The notes under the pieces are model-generated. The model had not been told where the DNA came from. It ran no database searches and saw nothing but the letters and a program-made list of their open reading frames with translations. Position numbers and translations under genes: made by a program. A stretch of DNA of 6,757 bases from Deltaproteobacteria bacterium (lineage in GTDB: Bacteria; Myxococcota_A; Polyangia; Polyangiales; Houyiibacteriaceae), in NCBI GenBank assembly GCA_019309605.1, contig JAFDFW010000107.1, positions 1-6,757 of the forward strand, read 5' to 3'. Position 1 is the stretch's first letter. Each line of letters begins with the position of its first letter. Positions 1 to 6,468 of this stretch are shown here, one piece after another.

Positions 1-329
1 GCCCCTACACGAACCTCATCGTCTATCATGGGGTGCTCGCGCCGAACGCCAGGTGGCGAGGCGAGGTGGTTGGTTTCGGAACACGTTCGAAAACCCCGGA
101 GGGGCCGGCCTCGAGCGCTTCCCGGAAGGTCGCCGGCCCATGCAATCGGACCTGGGCCGAGCTCATGCGCCGCGGCCTCGAGATCGATGTGCTGCAGTGC
201 CCCGACTGCGGCGGCCGCCTGCGTTACGAGCGCCGAGCCGATGCACGGCTGCGAGCGCAGACTTGGCTTGTGTTCTTGTGCACGTCGATTCCAATATGGT
301 CCATGGCTGGCCTCCACTGCGGCTCTTGA
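1..329 (+). pseudogene. C-terminal remnant of IS91/IS801-like transposase
   Basis: The reading frame is open from the window edge (codon at 3-5) to a TGA at 327-329. It begins with YTNLIVYHGVLAP, which I recognise as the start of the C-terminal region of IS91/IS801-type transposases (single-strand, rolling-circle-like transposition). At 153-224 it continues with WAELMRRGLEIDVLQCP and then DCGGRLR, the conserved C-terminal segment with a CxxC (Cys codons 198 and 207), probably zinc-binding. In family members this is followed by an aliphatic stretch. Here the frame runs into unrelated Arg/Ala-rich sequence, and the other two frames do not restore the homology, so the gene looks truncated or rearranged near 224. 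The catalytic Tyr and HUH parts would lie left of the window, so whether the upstream part is intact is unknown. Family assignment is by recognition of motifs, not by a search. Confidence 0.72.
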
Positions 330-355
330 CCGCGTTTTGTTGTGTGGGGCATCTT

Positions 356-374
356 GCCACCACGTCGTGGTGGC
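356..374. terminator. Perfect 9-bp inverted repeat, possible terminator hairpin
   Basis: GCCACCACG (356-364) and CGTGGTGGC (366-374) are perfect reverse complements around a single central base at 365. The hairpin lies 14 bases past the stop codon of the last operon gene, where a transcription terminator would be expected. No T-run follows it on either strand, so it is not a canonical intrinsic terminator. It may instead block 3' exonucleases, or be a terminal hairpin of the neighbouring IS91-like element, whose ends often carry such structures. Confidence 0.35.
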
Positions 375-387
375 CAGCCGCTTCATC

Positions 388-498
388 TCATCTATCTGCG
401 ACGAAGTAGGTGATGAAGCTCAAGTTCAGTATGAAGAAGGCGATAAACAAGATGTCGATCCGCCGTTCGGACAGAGGGATGCTCACTTTCATCGTCAT
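388..498 (-). CDS. 36-residue single-span membrane protein ending the molybdoenzyme operon
   Basis: This tiny gene encodes 36 residues: a short polar N-terminus (MTMKVSIPLSERR), one hydrophobic helix at about residues 14-33 (IDILFIAFFILNLSFITYFV) and a four-residue tail, ADR after the helix. Arg12-Arg13 just before the helix predict an N-in topology. The start is well supported: ATG at 498-496 forms an ATGA overlap with the delta stop, as at every other junction in the operon, and an AGGA lies 4 bases upstream (10 bases upstream of an alternative ATG at 492). The function is unknown. A membrane anchor or export helper for the enzyme is an inference from context. The hydrophobic stretch also resembles, by eye, the first helix of EXPERA/emopamil-binding-type proteins, so it could be the stump of a longer gene cut at the rearranged border. 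However, none of the frames after the stop continues such a protein. Confidence 0.6.
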   Translation of the reverse strand: MTMKVSIPLSERRIDILFIAFFILNLSFITYFVADR

Positions 499-1154
499 TG
501 CTTCCTGAGCTGCTTGGCTTTCGATTCGAGGTACCGGAAATCCTCGGCGATGAAGTCTCGAAGGAGAATCGCAAGCCGAGCGTAAATGGATGACGGCGCG
601 CGTCGTTGCAGCGCATCGCACACATTGGGAACCCACGCAGCCAAGTGGCGCTCGACGAAGTCGGCCTCGCCGAGAATCACCCCGCGCGAGCCGGGTGTGT
701 TCGATGCCTCGACGAAAGCCAAGTAGTGCATGAACTCGAGCTGGATGGTCAGAAGATCGGGTGGCGCTCTCAATCCACCATCTCCGAGCTCCAACCCGAA
801 ATGCGTGAAGCAGCGGAAGAGGTCTTCCCAAAGCGCTTCGCGAGCGCTCTGGACGTGGTCACGTTCATGAAGTGATATCGCGGAGCGGCCGAGCGCGGTC
901 TCGAACAGCGAGCAATACAAGACGTCGACTCGTTCGGTTGGCTCGGAGTGATCGGTGACTGACGACGGGAACGACCAGTCGAGTTGTTCGAGCAAGGCAA
1001 CGATCTCCCGTTCCGAAGTACCGCTGGCGATGTGCTCGATCGAGCGTTCGTCGGAGGGATAGCGGAACGCGTTGGCGAGCTTCGAGTAGATGTGGCTGCG
1101 ATGCGCCGCGACGGCGTTCTCTTCTCCCACGGAGACTCGGAACAGGTCGCTCAT
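495..1154 (-). CDS. TorD/NarJ-family molybdoenzyme assembly chaperone (delta)
   Basis: This 219-residue protein matches the size and pattern of the dedicated chaperones of type II DMSO reductase family enzymes. Such proteins bind the apo-catalytic subunit and its Tat leader in the cytoplasm, promote insertion of the Mo-bis-MGD cofactor and delay export until folding is complete. Visible family features are an all-helical composition, DVLYCSLFET at about 77-86 (corresponding to the E-x-Y-x-x-LF segment), PPDLLTIQLEFMHYLAF at 131-147 (the P-D-H/L...E-F-M-x-x-L signature) and DFVERHLAAWVP at 165-176. There is no signal peptide or membrane span, as expected for a cytosolic chaperone. Its ATG (1154-1152) overlaps the gamma stop as ATGA. 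Its own TGA overlaps the start of the small membrane protein. The final enzyme is not expected to contain it. Confidence 0.85.
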   Translation of the reverse strand: MSDLFRVSVGEENAVAAHRSHIYSKLANAFRYPSDERSIEHIASGTSEREIVALLEQLDWSFPSSVTDHSEPTERVDVLYCSLFETALGRSAISLHERDHVQSAREALWEDLFRCFTHFGLELGDGGLRAPPDLLTIQLEFMHYLAFVEASNTPGSRGVILGEADFVERHLAAWVPNVCDALQRRAPSSIYARLAILLRDFIAEDFRYLESKAKQLRKQ

Positions 1155-1801
1155 GCTTCCAACTCGAGCTCGGAAAACGACATGCTGGCGGATTTGTGTG
1201 CGGCGCGTTCTGCGTTGGCGCCATCCCACACGGAAAACGCAATGCCGGTCGTCGCGCCCGCTTCGAACCGCATCGCATCGCCACCCGTCTCCAGAGCCCG
1301 GACGAGCGTGATGTGCCACCGACCCTGGACGTACGCCGATCGAGTCGTGAGTGAGGTCTGACGGGCGTCTCTGCGCACGCTCGTTCCCAGCCCTTCGGCC
1401 ACCACGTCGAAGCACGTGGCGCGGCCAGCGCTGCCGGCGCGCCAGTACCACGCGTTCACGGGTCGACCTTCCGACCCCATCGTGACTGCGGCGGCCTCGG
1501 GATGCATGGGAAACATCACGGCCGCGGCGTCCGCAAAGCGATCCAGGTCGTCGATTGCATTCGATGTCGACGTCTCCCACTCCAGTCGCAACGCGAGATG
1601 AGAACCGTTGTGTACGGCTGCAACTTCAACGCTGCTGACGGCGCCGTGATCGGTGCGCTTGGCCATCAGTGGCGACACCTCCTGCGTCATGGCCAAAGGC
1701 ACCGGTGACAGCGCGACGAACTCCGTTTTGCCCCCGCTCCAAAAGCTGGAGTCCGGTGAGAGTAGGTCTTCCTCACTCGCTCTGACTCGTCGCGCTTTCA
1801 T
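1151..1801 (-). CDS. Heme-b-binding gamma subunit of type II DMSO reductase-family enzyme
   Basis: A 216-residue protein of the family that binds one b-type heme in ethylbenzene dehydrogenase, dimethylsulfide dehydrogenase and selenate reductase, where it links the beta iron-sulfur chain to the external electron partner. The recognisable blocks are DAAAVMFP at about 91-98, TMGSEGRPVNAWYWRAG at 107-123, GRWHITLVRAL at 160-170 and GIAFSVWDGANAERAAHK at 186-203. The known axial ligands in the family are a Met and a Lys. Met108 and Lys203 are the best positional candidates here (inference). Unlike well-studied homologues, the N-terminus (MKARRVRASEED) shows no Sec or Tat signal, and no in-frame upstream start supplies one. 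ATG 1801-1799 overlaps the beta TGA as ATGA, which fixes the start. The ribosome-binding site is weak, which suits translational coupling. Another soluble heme-binding role is unlikely given the neighbours. Confidence 0.85.
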   Translation of the reverse strand: MKARRVRASEEDLLSPDSSFWSGGKTEFVALSPVPLAMTQEVSPLMAKRTDHGAVSSVEVAAVHNGSHLALRLEWETSTSNAIDDLDRFADAAAVMFPMHPEAAAVTMGSEGRPVNAWYWRAGSAGRATCFDVVAEGLGTSVRRDARQTSLTTRSAYVQGRWHITLVRALETGGDAMRFEAGATTGIAFSVWDGANAERAAHKSASMSFSELELEA

Positions 1802-2865
1802 GCGTCTCGTGGCCGATGCGCTGGGTCCTTGGTGAAGCCCCCGAATCGGTCCGCCCAGACGCGACCCACGAGGAGCTCGATCAGCTCGGAGCTCTCTCCG
1901 GCTTTTTGCTTGGCCATCTCTTCTTGCAACGTCGCGAGCGCTCGAGGCACCCGCGGACCGAACAAGGAGATGAGGAACTCGTTCGGGATCCGCATCTGGT
2001 CCAGTAAGTTTCCGTCGGCATCGAATGCCAGCGGTGACAGCGGTGGGACGTAGTACACGTTCGGCGACGTCCCGTACTCCGGGTGCAACGGCAGAGCAAC
2101 GTGCCATTGTTTGACGAGCTTGTGGACTCCGCACGTGGTGTCGTCGAGATACCCGTAGTGTCGCGTTCGCCCCACGCATTGTCGGCTGCACGCGGGCGCG
2201 ATGCCCTCATCCACGCGCGGGAAACACTCGATGCACTTCTCGCTCTTGCCCGCTACGGGGTTGAAGTAGATCGCCTTGTACGGGCAGGCCTCGACGCAGA
2301 ACCGGTGTCCGGAGCATCGATCCTGATCGATCAGCACGATGCCGTCCGCCTCCCGTTTGTAGATCGCTCCCTTGGGGCATGCATCGACGCATGGCGGCCT
2401 CGAGCAGTGATTGCACTTCCGTGGAAGGTGAACGTAGTAGGGGTTGGGCCACTGACCCCCGCCCACTTCTTCGTCCCAGTTGTACGACCAGCTCGGCGTT
2501 TCTCCGTGCTCGTCGAGCAGTTGCAGATGCACTCTCTGCGATTCGCCGCGCCGAGTCACCGCTTCGTGGTTGTACGTTCTCGGCCCGCCGCCGTAGTCGG
2601 ACAGGGTAGGCAGTCTTCCCGATCTCATTTCGCGCCCTTGGTAGCCGCCCCCCATCAGGCTCCACTGACGCGGGTATCCCGCGCCGGGCTCGTACGTGAC
2701 GTTGGCAAATCGCATGTGCTCGGCACCGGGATGCCGGGTCCAAAGTCCTTTGCACGCGACCGTGCACGTCTGGCAGGCCATGCACTTGTTGAGATCGATG
2801 ACCGTGGCCAGCTGTCGCCGGCTCTCCCTCAGTGTCGCTTTGCTGCCGGCGGGAGCATACGTCAT
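1798..2865 (-). CDS. Iron-sulfur beta subunit, four clusters (NarH/DdhB/EbdB type)
   Basis: This 355-residue ferredoxin-like subunit wires the catalytic subunit to the heme subunit. The cysteine groups follow the type II beta pattern: C28-x2-C31-x2-C34-x3-C38; C151-x2-C154-x4-C159-x3-C163; C184...C190-x3-C194, with His187 where a fourth Cys would stand; and C211-x2-C214-x11-C226-x3-C230. In this family the group lacking one Cys usually holds a [3Fe-4S] cluster and the other three hold [4Fe-4S] clusters. CFPRVDEG at 214-221 and the aromatic stretch around 260-280 also fit the family. There is no leader, so it should cross the membrane as a passenger with alpha. The length is close to EbdB and clearly shorter than NarH. 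The start is fixed by the ATGA overlap with alpha and by AGGTGAG just upstream, the best ribosome-binding site of the operon. Confidence 0.93.
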   Translation of the reverse strand: MTYAPAGSKATLRESRRQLATVIDLNKCMACQTCTVACKGLWTRHPGAEHMRFANVTYEPGAGYPRQWSLMGGGYQGREMRSGRLPTLSDYGGGPRTYNHEAVTRRGESQRVHLQLLDEHGETPSWSYNWDEEVGGGQWPNPYYVHLPRKCNHCSRPPCVDACPKGAIYKREADGIVLIDQDRCSGHRFCVEACPYKAIYFNPVAGKSEKCIECFPRVDEGIAPACSRQCVGRTRHYGYLDDTTCGVHKLVKQWHVALPLHPEYGTSPNVYYVPPLSPLAFDADGNLLDQMRIPNEFLISLFGPRVPRALATLQEEMAKQKAGESSELIELLVGRVWADRFGGFTKDPAHRPRDA

Positions 2866-5849
2866 GAGCTCACCTGTTCGGTTTCGGGCACTGCGACTTC
2901 CGGGTCGGGAACTTCGTCGTCCGGTGCAACCTCGTCGTTCACCTTGACGAAGTCGACGCGAACACCGCGATCGCTGGCACATGCGGGCAACTGCTCGCCC
3001 GGTGAATGCCGCCCGATGTGCTCGTACCCTCCGGCGTAATGCAGCGCTTTGGGCAGACCGACGAGCAGGTTGTCGACGTTTTCCCAGTTCTTGAACAACA
3101 TCGCATCCCAGAGGTAGACGATGACTTGCTTCGGAGCGCACGTTGGCGTGACTTTCGCCATCAGCTCGCAGCTGTTGACGTCGTTGAACAAGCGGACCCG
3201 GTCACCGTCTGCGACGCCGCGTTCGCGTGCCGCCACCGGATTGACGTGCACCACGGGCTCTCCGCGATGCAACGACGCCAGGCTCTCGTTGGTCTGATGG
3301 AGCGTGTGAATGCTGTGGCGTGGATGGCCACCCGTGATCATGAACGGATAGTCGCCGCCGATCTTCGGTGGCGCTTTGTAGACGGGGAGCTCTTCGCCCA
3401 GCTCCAAGAACCACTCGTGGTCGATGTAGAACTGCGCACGTCTCGCGTACGTCGGGAAAGGCTTTCGGTCGTGAACGTGAGAGCGAAACGGGTAGCAGAT
3501 CGTATCGGCGGTGCAGTCCATTCCATTGATCTCTTTGAGGAAGGGCAGACCCACCGAGTCCATGGGCACTGCGCCGCCGTCGAACTGATCGAGGACGTCG
3601 CGGAGGCTGCTGATCGCTGCGGCGTGCTCGACCACCAGACCCGAGCGTGGGAAAATGCCCAACGCGGCGCAGATCTTGAAGAGCTCGATGAACGCGTCTT
3701 CTTGGGTCGTGACCTCACCGTCCATCGTGAAGCGGTCCCACAGCTCGCTGTATCGACGCGTTACACCCGTCCGGGTCGTGAACTCCGTCAGGCCGCGTTT
3801 CGAGGCACGCTCGACGATCTTCTCGATGAGCGCGACGTAGATGTCCCACTCGGGTTTGCACTCTCCCGTGGGTGGATTTGCAGGCTCGATGAGGGCGATT
3901 CGCGGGTTGTGCGTCTGCCCCAACGTCATGTCCCACTTCTCGTAGTACCAGGCGGCCGGCAGCACGATGTCCGAGAACATGGCCGAGCTGGAAAGCCGGG
4001 TCTCGATGCTCCAGATCATCTTGGCTTTTGGAAACAACACGTCGGGGTATTGAGTGCGCGCCTGCCGAATGCGACGAAGGGGGTTCGAGCCGACGTAGCC
4101 GAGGACCTGAGGTTCACGATTCGAAGCGGCGAGCGGGTCTCGCTCCATCCATTCTTTCGCTTCGGCTTCCTCGATCATCTCCGACAACGATCGCGTCATC
4201 GCGGGGTCGTGCCAGGACCGGTTGTCCCACAGCTCTTTGTACCCGGCATGCTCATAGAGAAACGACGTGGCCGACACGATCCCACAGACCTTCCCGGCGC
4301 GTTCCGAAACCGCGATCTGGACGAGCTCCTCGCTGATCTCCGGATCTTCGGTTTCCACTTCCTCGCGAACCTCTGACTCAAAGCTGCTCAGATTGATCAG
4401 CCCCAGAGGCGCGGGAGACTCGAGCATGGCGAGGACGGCCGCACCGACATCGGTCTGGGCATACAGAGCGATGCCCGTACCCGGCTTCCCCCAGTTTCCG
4501 GTCATCGCCAGCGCGAGACATAGGCTGCGTTCCATCAAGTCGCCGTGGTAGTGCTTCGCCGACGTCATGCCGTTGATCGCGCACGTGCGCACCGTCGCCA
4601 TCTTCTCAGCGAGGCGGGTGATCAGCGCGGGATCGATCCCGCAGATCGCGCCAGCTCTTGCCGGTGTGTAGGCAGCGAGCTTCTGACGCAGCAACTCGAA
4701 CACGGGTGTGACCAGGACCTGGGTCCCATCTGCCGCGGTGACGTCGTACACCCCACGAAGGGCGGGGTCTCCGGTGAGCTCGAGCGTGCCGCGCGGCGCT
4801 TTGGCGATGCTCGAAGACTCCCGATCGTAGAAGTAGAGCTGCTGCTCGAGCCCCCCGTCGACCTCCGAACCCCGAAGAAAACGCCCGGTGTGGACATCGA
4901 CGAGCAGCGCGAGATCCGTCTGCTCCTTCATGAACGCTTCGTCGCAGAGGTTCGCGCTCTCCAGATGGTGACAAACACCGAGCCAGAATGCGGCGTCGGT
5001 CCCCACCTCTAGAGGGACGTGGGTGGTCGCCGCGACGGCGGTCGCGTTGTAGTCCGGCGCGAGAACGACGATCTCGGCGCCCAGATATCGAGCCTCGGTG
5101 AGGTAATGGTAGATGGAGGGAAACGTGTAGGAAGGGTTGGTGTGCGCCAGGACGATGAGTCCCGCTTCCATGAAGTTGTCCGGCGTGCAGCCGGTGAAGA
5201 ACTTGCCGAAGGTCTGGAAGTGACCGGCGAGCACGTCGCCGATCTGCTGATTCAGGTCGGTGGTGCACATCCCGAGAAGAGATGAGATGCGAAACCCCGC
5301 CGCGAAAGCGACCTGGCCCGGCGCCAAGTGGGGCGCATCCATGATGAGGCTCTCGGGTCCATGCTCCTCGATCGCGTCGATCATGGCGTCGGCGATCTCC
5401 GTGATCGCGTCATCCCAATCGATGCGTTCCCACTTCCCCTCGCCGCGCTCTCCGACGCGCTTGATCGGGAACTCGAGACGATGGCCGCTGTAGAGCACGT
5501 CGTGAAAGCTGCACCCTTTTTGGCAACCCAGTGGGTTGTAGTCCGCGTATTTCGGGTCGGATGCGTCGTTTCGAGCGATCTGCTCTTCTCGCCAGACGAC
5601 TCCGTTCTTCGAGTAGACGTAAAAAGGACATCCACCCGGCGAGCAGCCGTTGGTGTGCGAGCCGAAGGTGATTCGGTCCCACGTCCACTCGTCTCGATAG
5701 ATGTCGCCCCAGGTCTCGTAGCTCACGCCGCGAGTGACGACCTCGTCGAGCCGTCGCTTGGGGACGCAAAGGGAAAGACCAGGAACCGCCAAAGCGACTG
5801 TAGCGGCGCCGCCAAGCAGCAACTGCCTTCTGCTGATCTCGATGGTCAT
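2862..5849 (-). CDS. Tat-exported molybdopterin catalytic alpha subunit, type II DMSO reductase family
   Basis: A 995-residue Mo-bis-MGD oxidoreductase. The start at 5849-5847 is chosen because it places a Tat leader at the N-terminus: SRRQLLLGG at 6-14 followed by a hydrophobic stretch to about residue 29. The FS0 cluster ligands are His65, Cys69, Cys74 and Cys109, with spacing x3, x4 and x34. A GDV segment holds Asp205, which aligns with the Asp that ligates Mo in NarG and EbdA. Other family blocks are EARYLGAEIVVLAPDY, FSDIVLPAAWYYEK and GHPRHSIHTLHQTN. The last starts the C-terminal cofactor-binding domain at about 835. The C-terminus ends in an acidic tail of about 25 residues. At 995 residues it is close in size to EbdA-type subunits and shorter than NarG. 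By family it oxidises or reduces a substrate in the periplasm. Hydrocarbon or steroid hydroxylation, sulfide oxidation and oxyanion reduction all remain possible, so no gene symbol is given. It is the first gene of the operon. Confidence 0.93.
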   Translation of the reverse strand: MTIEISRRQLLLGGAATVALAVPGLSLCVPKRRLDEVVTRGVSYETWGDIYRDEWTWDRITFGSHTNGCSPGGCPFYVYSKNGVVWREEQIARNDASDPKYADYNPLGCQKGCSFHDVLYSGHRLEFPIKRVGERGEGKWERIDWDDAITEIADAMIDAIEEHGPESLIMDAPHLAPGQVAFAAGFRISSLLGMCTTDLNQQIGDVLAGHFQTFGKFFTGCTPDNFMEAGLIVLAHTNPSYTFPSIYHYLTEARYLGAEIVVLAPDYNATAVAATTHVPLEVGTDAAFWLGVCHHLESANLCDEAFMKEQTDLALLVDVHTGRFLRGSEVDGGLEQQLYFYDRESSSIAKAPRGTLELTGDPALRGVYDVTAADGTQVLVTPVFELLRQKLAAYTPARAGAICGIDPALITRLAEKMATVRTCAINGMTSAKHYHGDLMERSLCLALAMTGNWGKPGTGIALYAQTDVGAAVLAMLESPAPLGLINLSSFESEVREEVETEDPEISEELVQIAVSERAGKVCGIVSATSFLYEHAGYKELWDNRSWHDPAMTRSLSEMIEEAEAKEWMERDPLAASNREPQVLGYVGSNPLRRIRQARTQYPDVLFPKAKMIWSIETRLSSSAMFSDIVLPAAWYYEKWDMTLGQTHNPRIALIEPANPPTGECKPEWDIYVALIEKIVERASKRGLTEFTTRTGVTRRYSELWDRFTMDGEVTTQEDAFIELFKICAALGIFPRSGLVVEHAAAISSLRDVLDQFDGGAVPMDSVGLPFLKEINGMDCTADTICYPFRSHVHDRKPFPTYARRAQFYIDHEWFLELGEELPVYKAPPKIGGDYPFMITGGHPRHSIHTLHQTNESLASLHRGEPVVHVNPVAARERGVADGDRVRLFNDVNSCELMAKVTPTCAPKQVIVYLWDAMLFKNWENVDNLLVGLPKALHYAGGYEHIGRHSPGEQLPACASDRGVRVDFVKVNDEVAPDDEVPDPEVAVPETEQVSS

Positions 5850-6183
5850 TTCCGACGTACCGCTCTCGTTGGCGTAGTTACTGCGTCTGTGGGCTGCTGC
5901 CAAGGTCGAAAGCGGAACTTGCGCTGGGTCTACTCGGCCCAAAACGCACCTTGGGACGCGGTGTTCCGGCTCACTCAGCTCCTGAATTGCGCAGAACGCC
6001 TTATACGTAAACTCGTCGAGGCCAAGAGAGGGCGTTTATACTTGCTTCTGTGAAGCGGCGTCCCCAGTCGAGTTCAAAGTTGCGGGTTGTGGACTCATGT
6101 TGGCGAGATGGTCGTCATCCTTCTGTTCGCGCTCGACAAAGGCAGCTTGTTGCTGCGGCGCATGGTGGGATTGGAGAGGCGGC
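5850..6183 (-). promoter_or_regulatory. Intergenic region upstream of the molybdoenzyme operon, presumed promoter
   Basis: I see no convincing gene in this stretch, which lies between the alpha start and the recombinase remnant. The operon promoter should be here. On the minus strand there are two AT-rich hexamers, TATAAG (6005-6000) and TATAAA (6040-6035), but neither has a good -35 partner at normal spacing. The nearest, TTGGCC, is only 14 bases from TATAAG. A spaced inverted repeat, AACGCC (5995-6000) and GGCGTT (6031-6036), brackets this segment and might be an operator. No FNR-type (TTGAT-N4-ATCAA) box was seen. The alpha ribosome-binding site is poor (GGA directly before the ATG, GAGAG about 14 bases further away). 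Confidence 0.3.
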
Positions 6184-6417
6184 CGGAGCCATCACGCGCT
6201 TGGCCGGCATTCGGTCGCGAGCCAGGCCGTCACGAACGGTCACTCGATCAAGGCAGTTCAAGCCCAGCTCGGCCATCGATCCGAGCGGAGCACGCACATG
6301 TACGCGCACCTCGGATCGCAGGCACAGCTCCGTTTGGTCGAGGCTCTGCAGCCTGCTGCGCCACCTCACGGCACCGAGCAAAAAGAAAGGCACGTAGCGT
6401 ATTCGCTAAGTGCCTGA
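6184..6417 (+). pseudogene. Tyrosine recombinase (phage-type integrase) C-terminal remnant
   Basis: The frame ending in the TGA at 6415-6417 carries the C-terminal catalytic part of a tyrosine recombinase: HALGRHSVASQAVTNG, then IKAVQAQLGH, then THMYAHL. These match box II (normally H-x-L-R-H-S/T-F-A-S), the LGH motif and the nucleophilic Tyr (codon 6301-6303). Box II appears to carry one extra codon (GGC) between His and the catalytic Arg (6205-6207). The N-terminal part, including the first catalytic Arg and the core-binding domain, is absent: the frame upstream of about 6184 reads as low-complexity Arg/Trp/Cys sequence with no homology that I recognise. The enzyme is therefore almost certainly inactive. 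It ends 7 bases before a tRNA 3' fragment, the usual position of an integrase beside its attachment site. The left boundary is approximate. Confidence 0.75.
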
Positions 6418-6423
6418 CTTCGT

Positions 6424-6468
6424 TGGTTGCGGGGGCCGGATTTGAACCGACGACCTTCGGGTTATGAG
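6424..6468 (-). other. 3' half of initiator tRNA-Met(CAT), attachment-site relic
   Basis: Read on the minus strand, this segment starts with the anticodon loop CTCATAA (anticodon CAT) and CCCGAAGG. It then gives a T arm with stem GTCGG/CCGGC around loop TTCAAAT, the acceptor strand CCCCGCA, discriminator A and an encoded CCA ending at 6424. CCC after the loop (partner of the GGG in initiator anticodon stems) together with the CCCCGCAACCA end is typical of bacterial initiator tRNA-fMet rather than elongator tRNA-Met. The 5' half is missing: the bases before the loop do not pair with it, and no D arm or 5' acceptor strand is found up to about 6505. It is thus not a functional tRNA gene. Homology starting at the anticodon loop and running to the 3' end is the usual extent of att cores of tRNA-targeting integrases. 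Confidence 0.85.

Noticed and set aside
28..585. Plus-strand ORF of 185 codons at the left edge
   Set aside because: It overlaps the small membrane-protein gene and the transposase frame, and its translation is Arg/Cys-rich without recognisable motifs.
3006..4376. Long plus-strand ORF (456 codons) antisense to alpha, and another at 2083-3039
   Set aside because: They lie opposite strongly supported alpha and beta coding sequence and their translations show no recognisable domains. Long antisense frames are expected in GC-rich coding DNA.
5850..5942. Upstream-extended start of alpha at 5942
   Set aside because: It would put 31 extra polar residues before the Tat motif, burying the leader. 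The start at 5849 gives a normal leader.
6087..6467. Plus-strand ORF ending in AGAGFEPTTFGL
   Set aside because: This ending is simply the antisense translation of the tRNA T arm and variable region. The rest of the frame is out of register with the recombinase homology. It is a familiar annotation artefact next to tRNA attachment sites.
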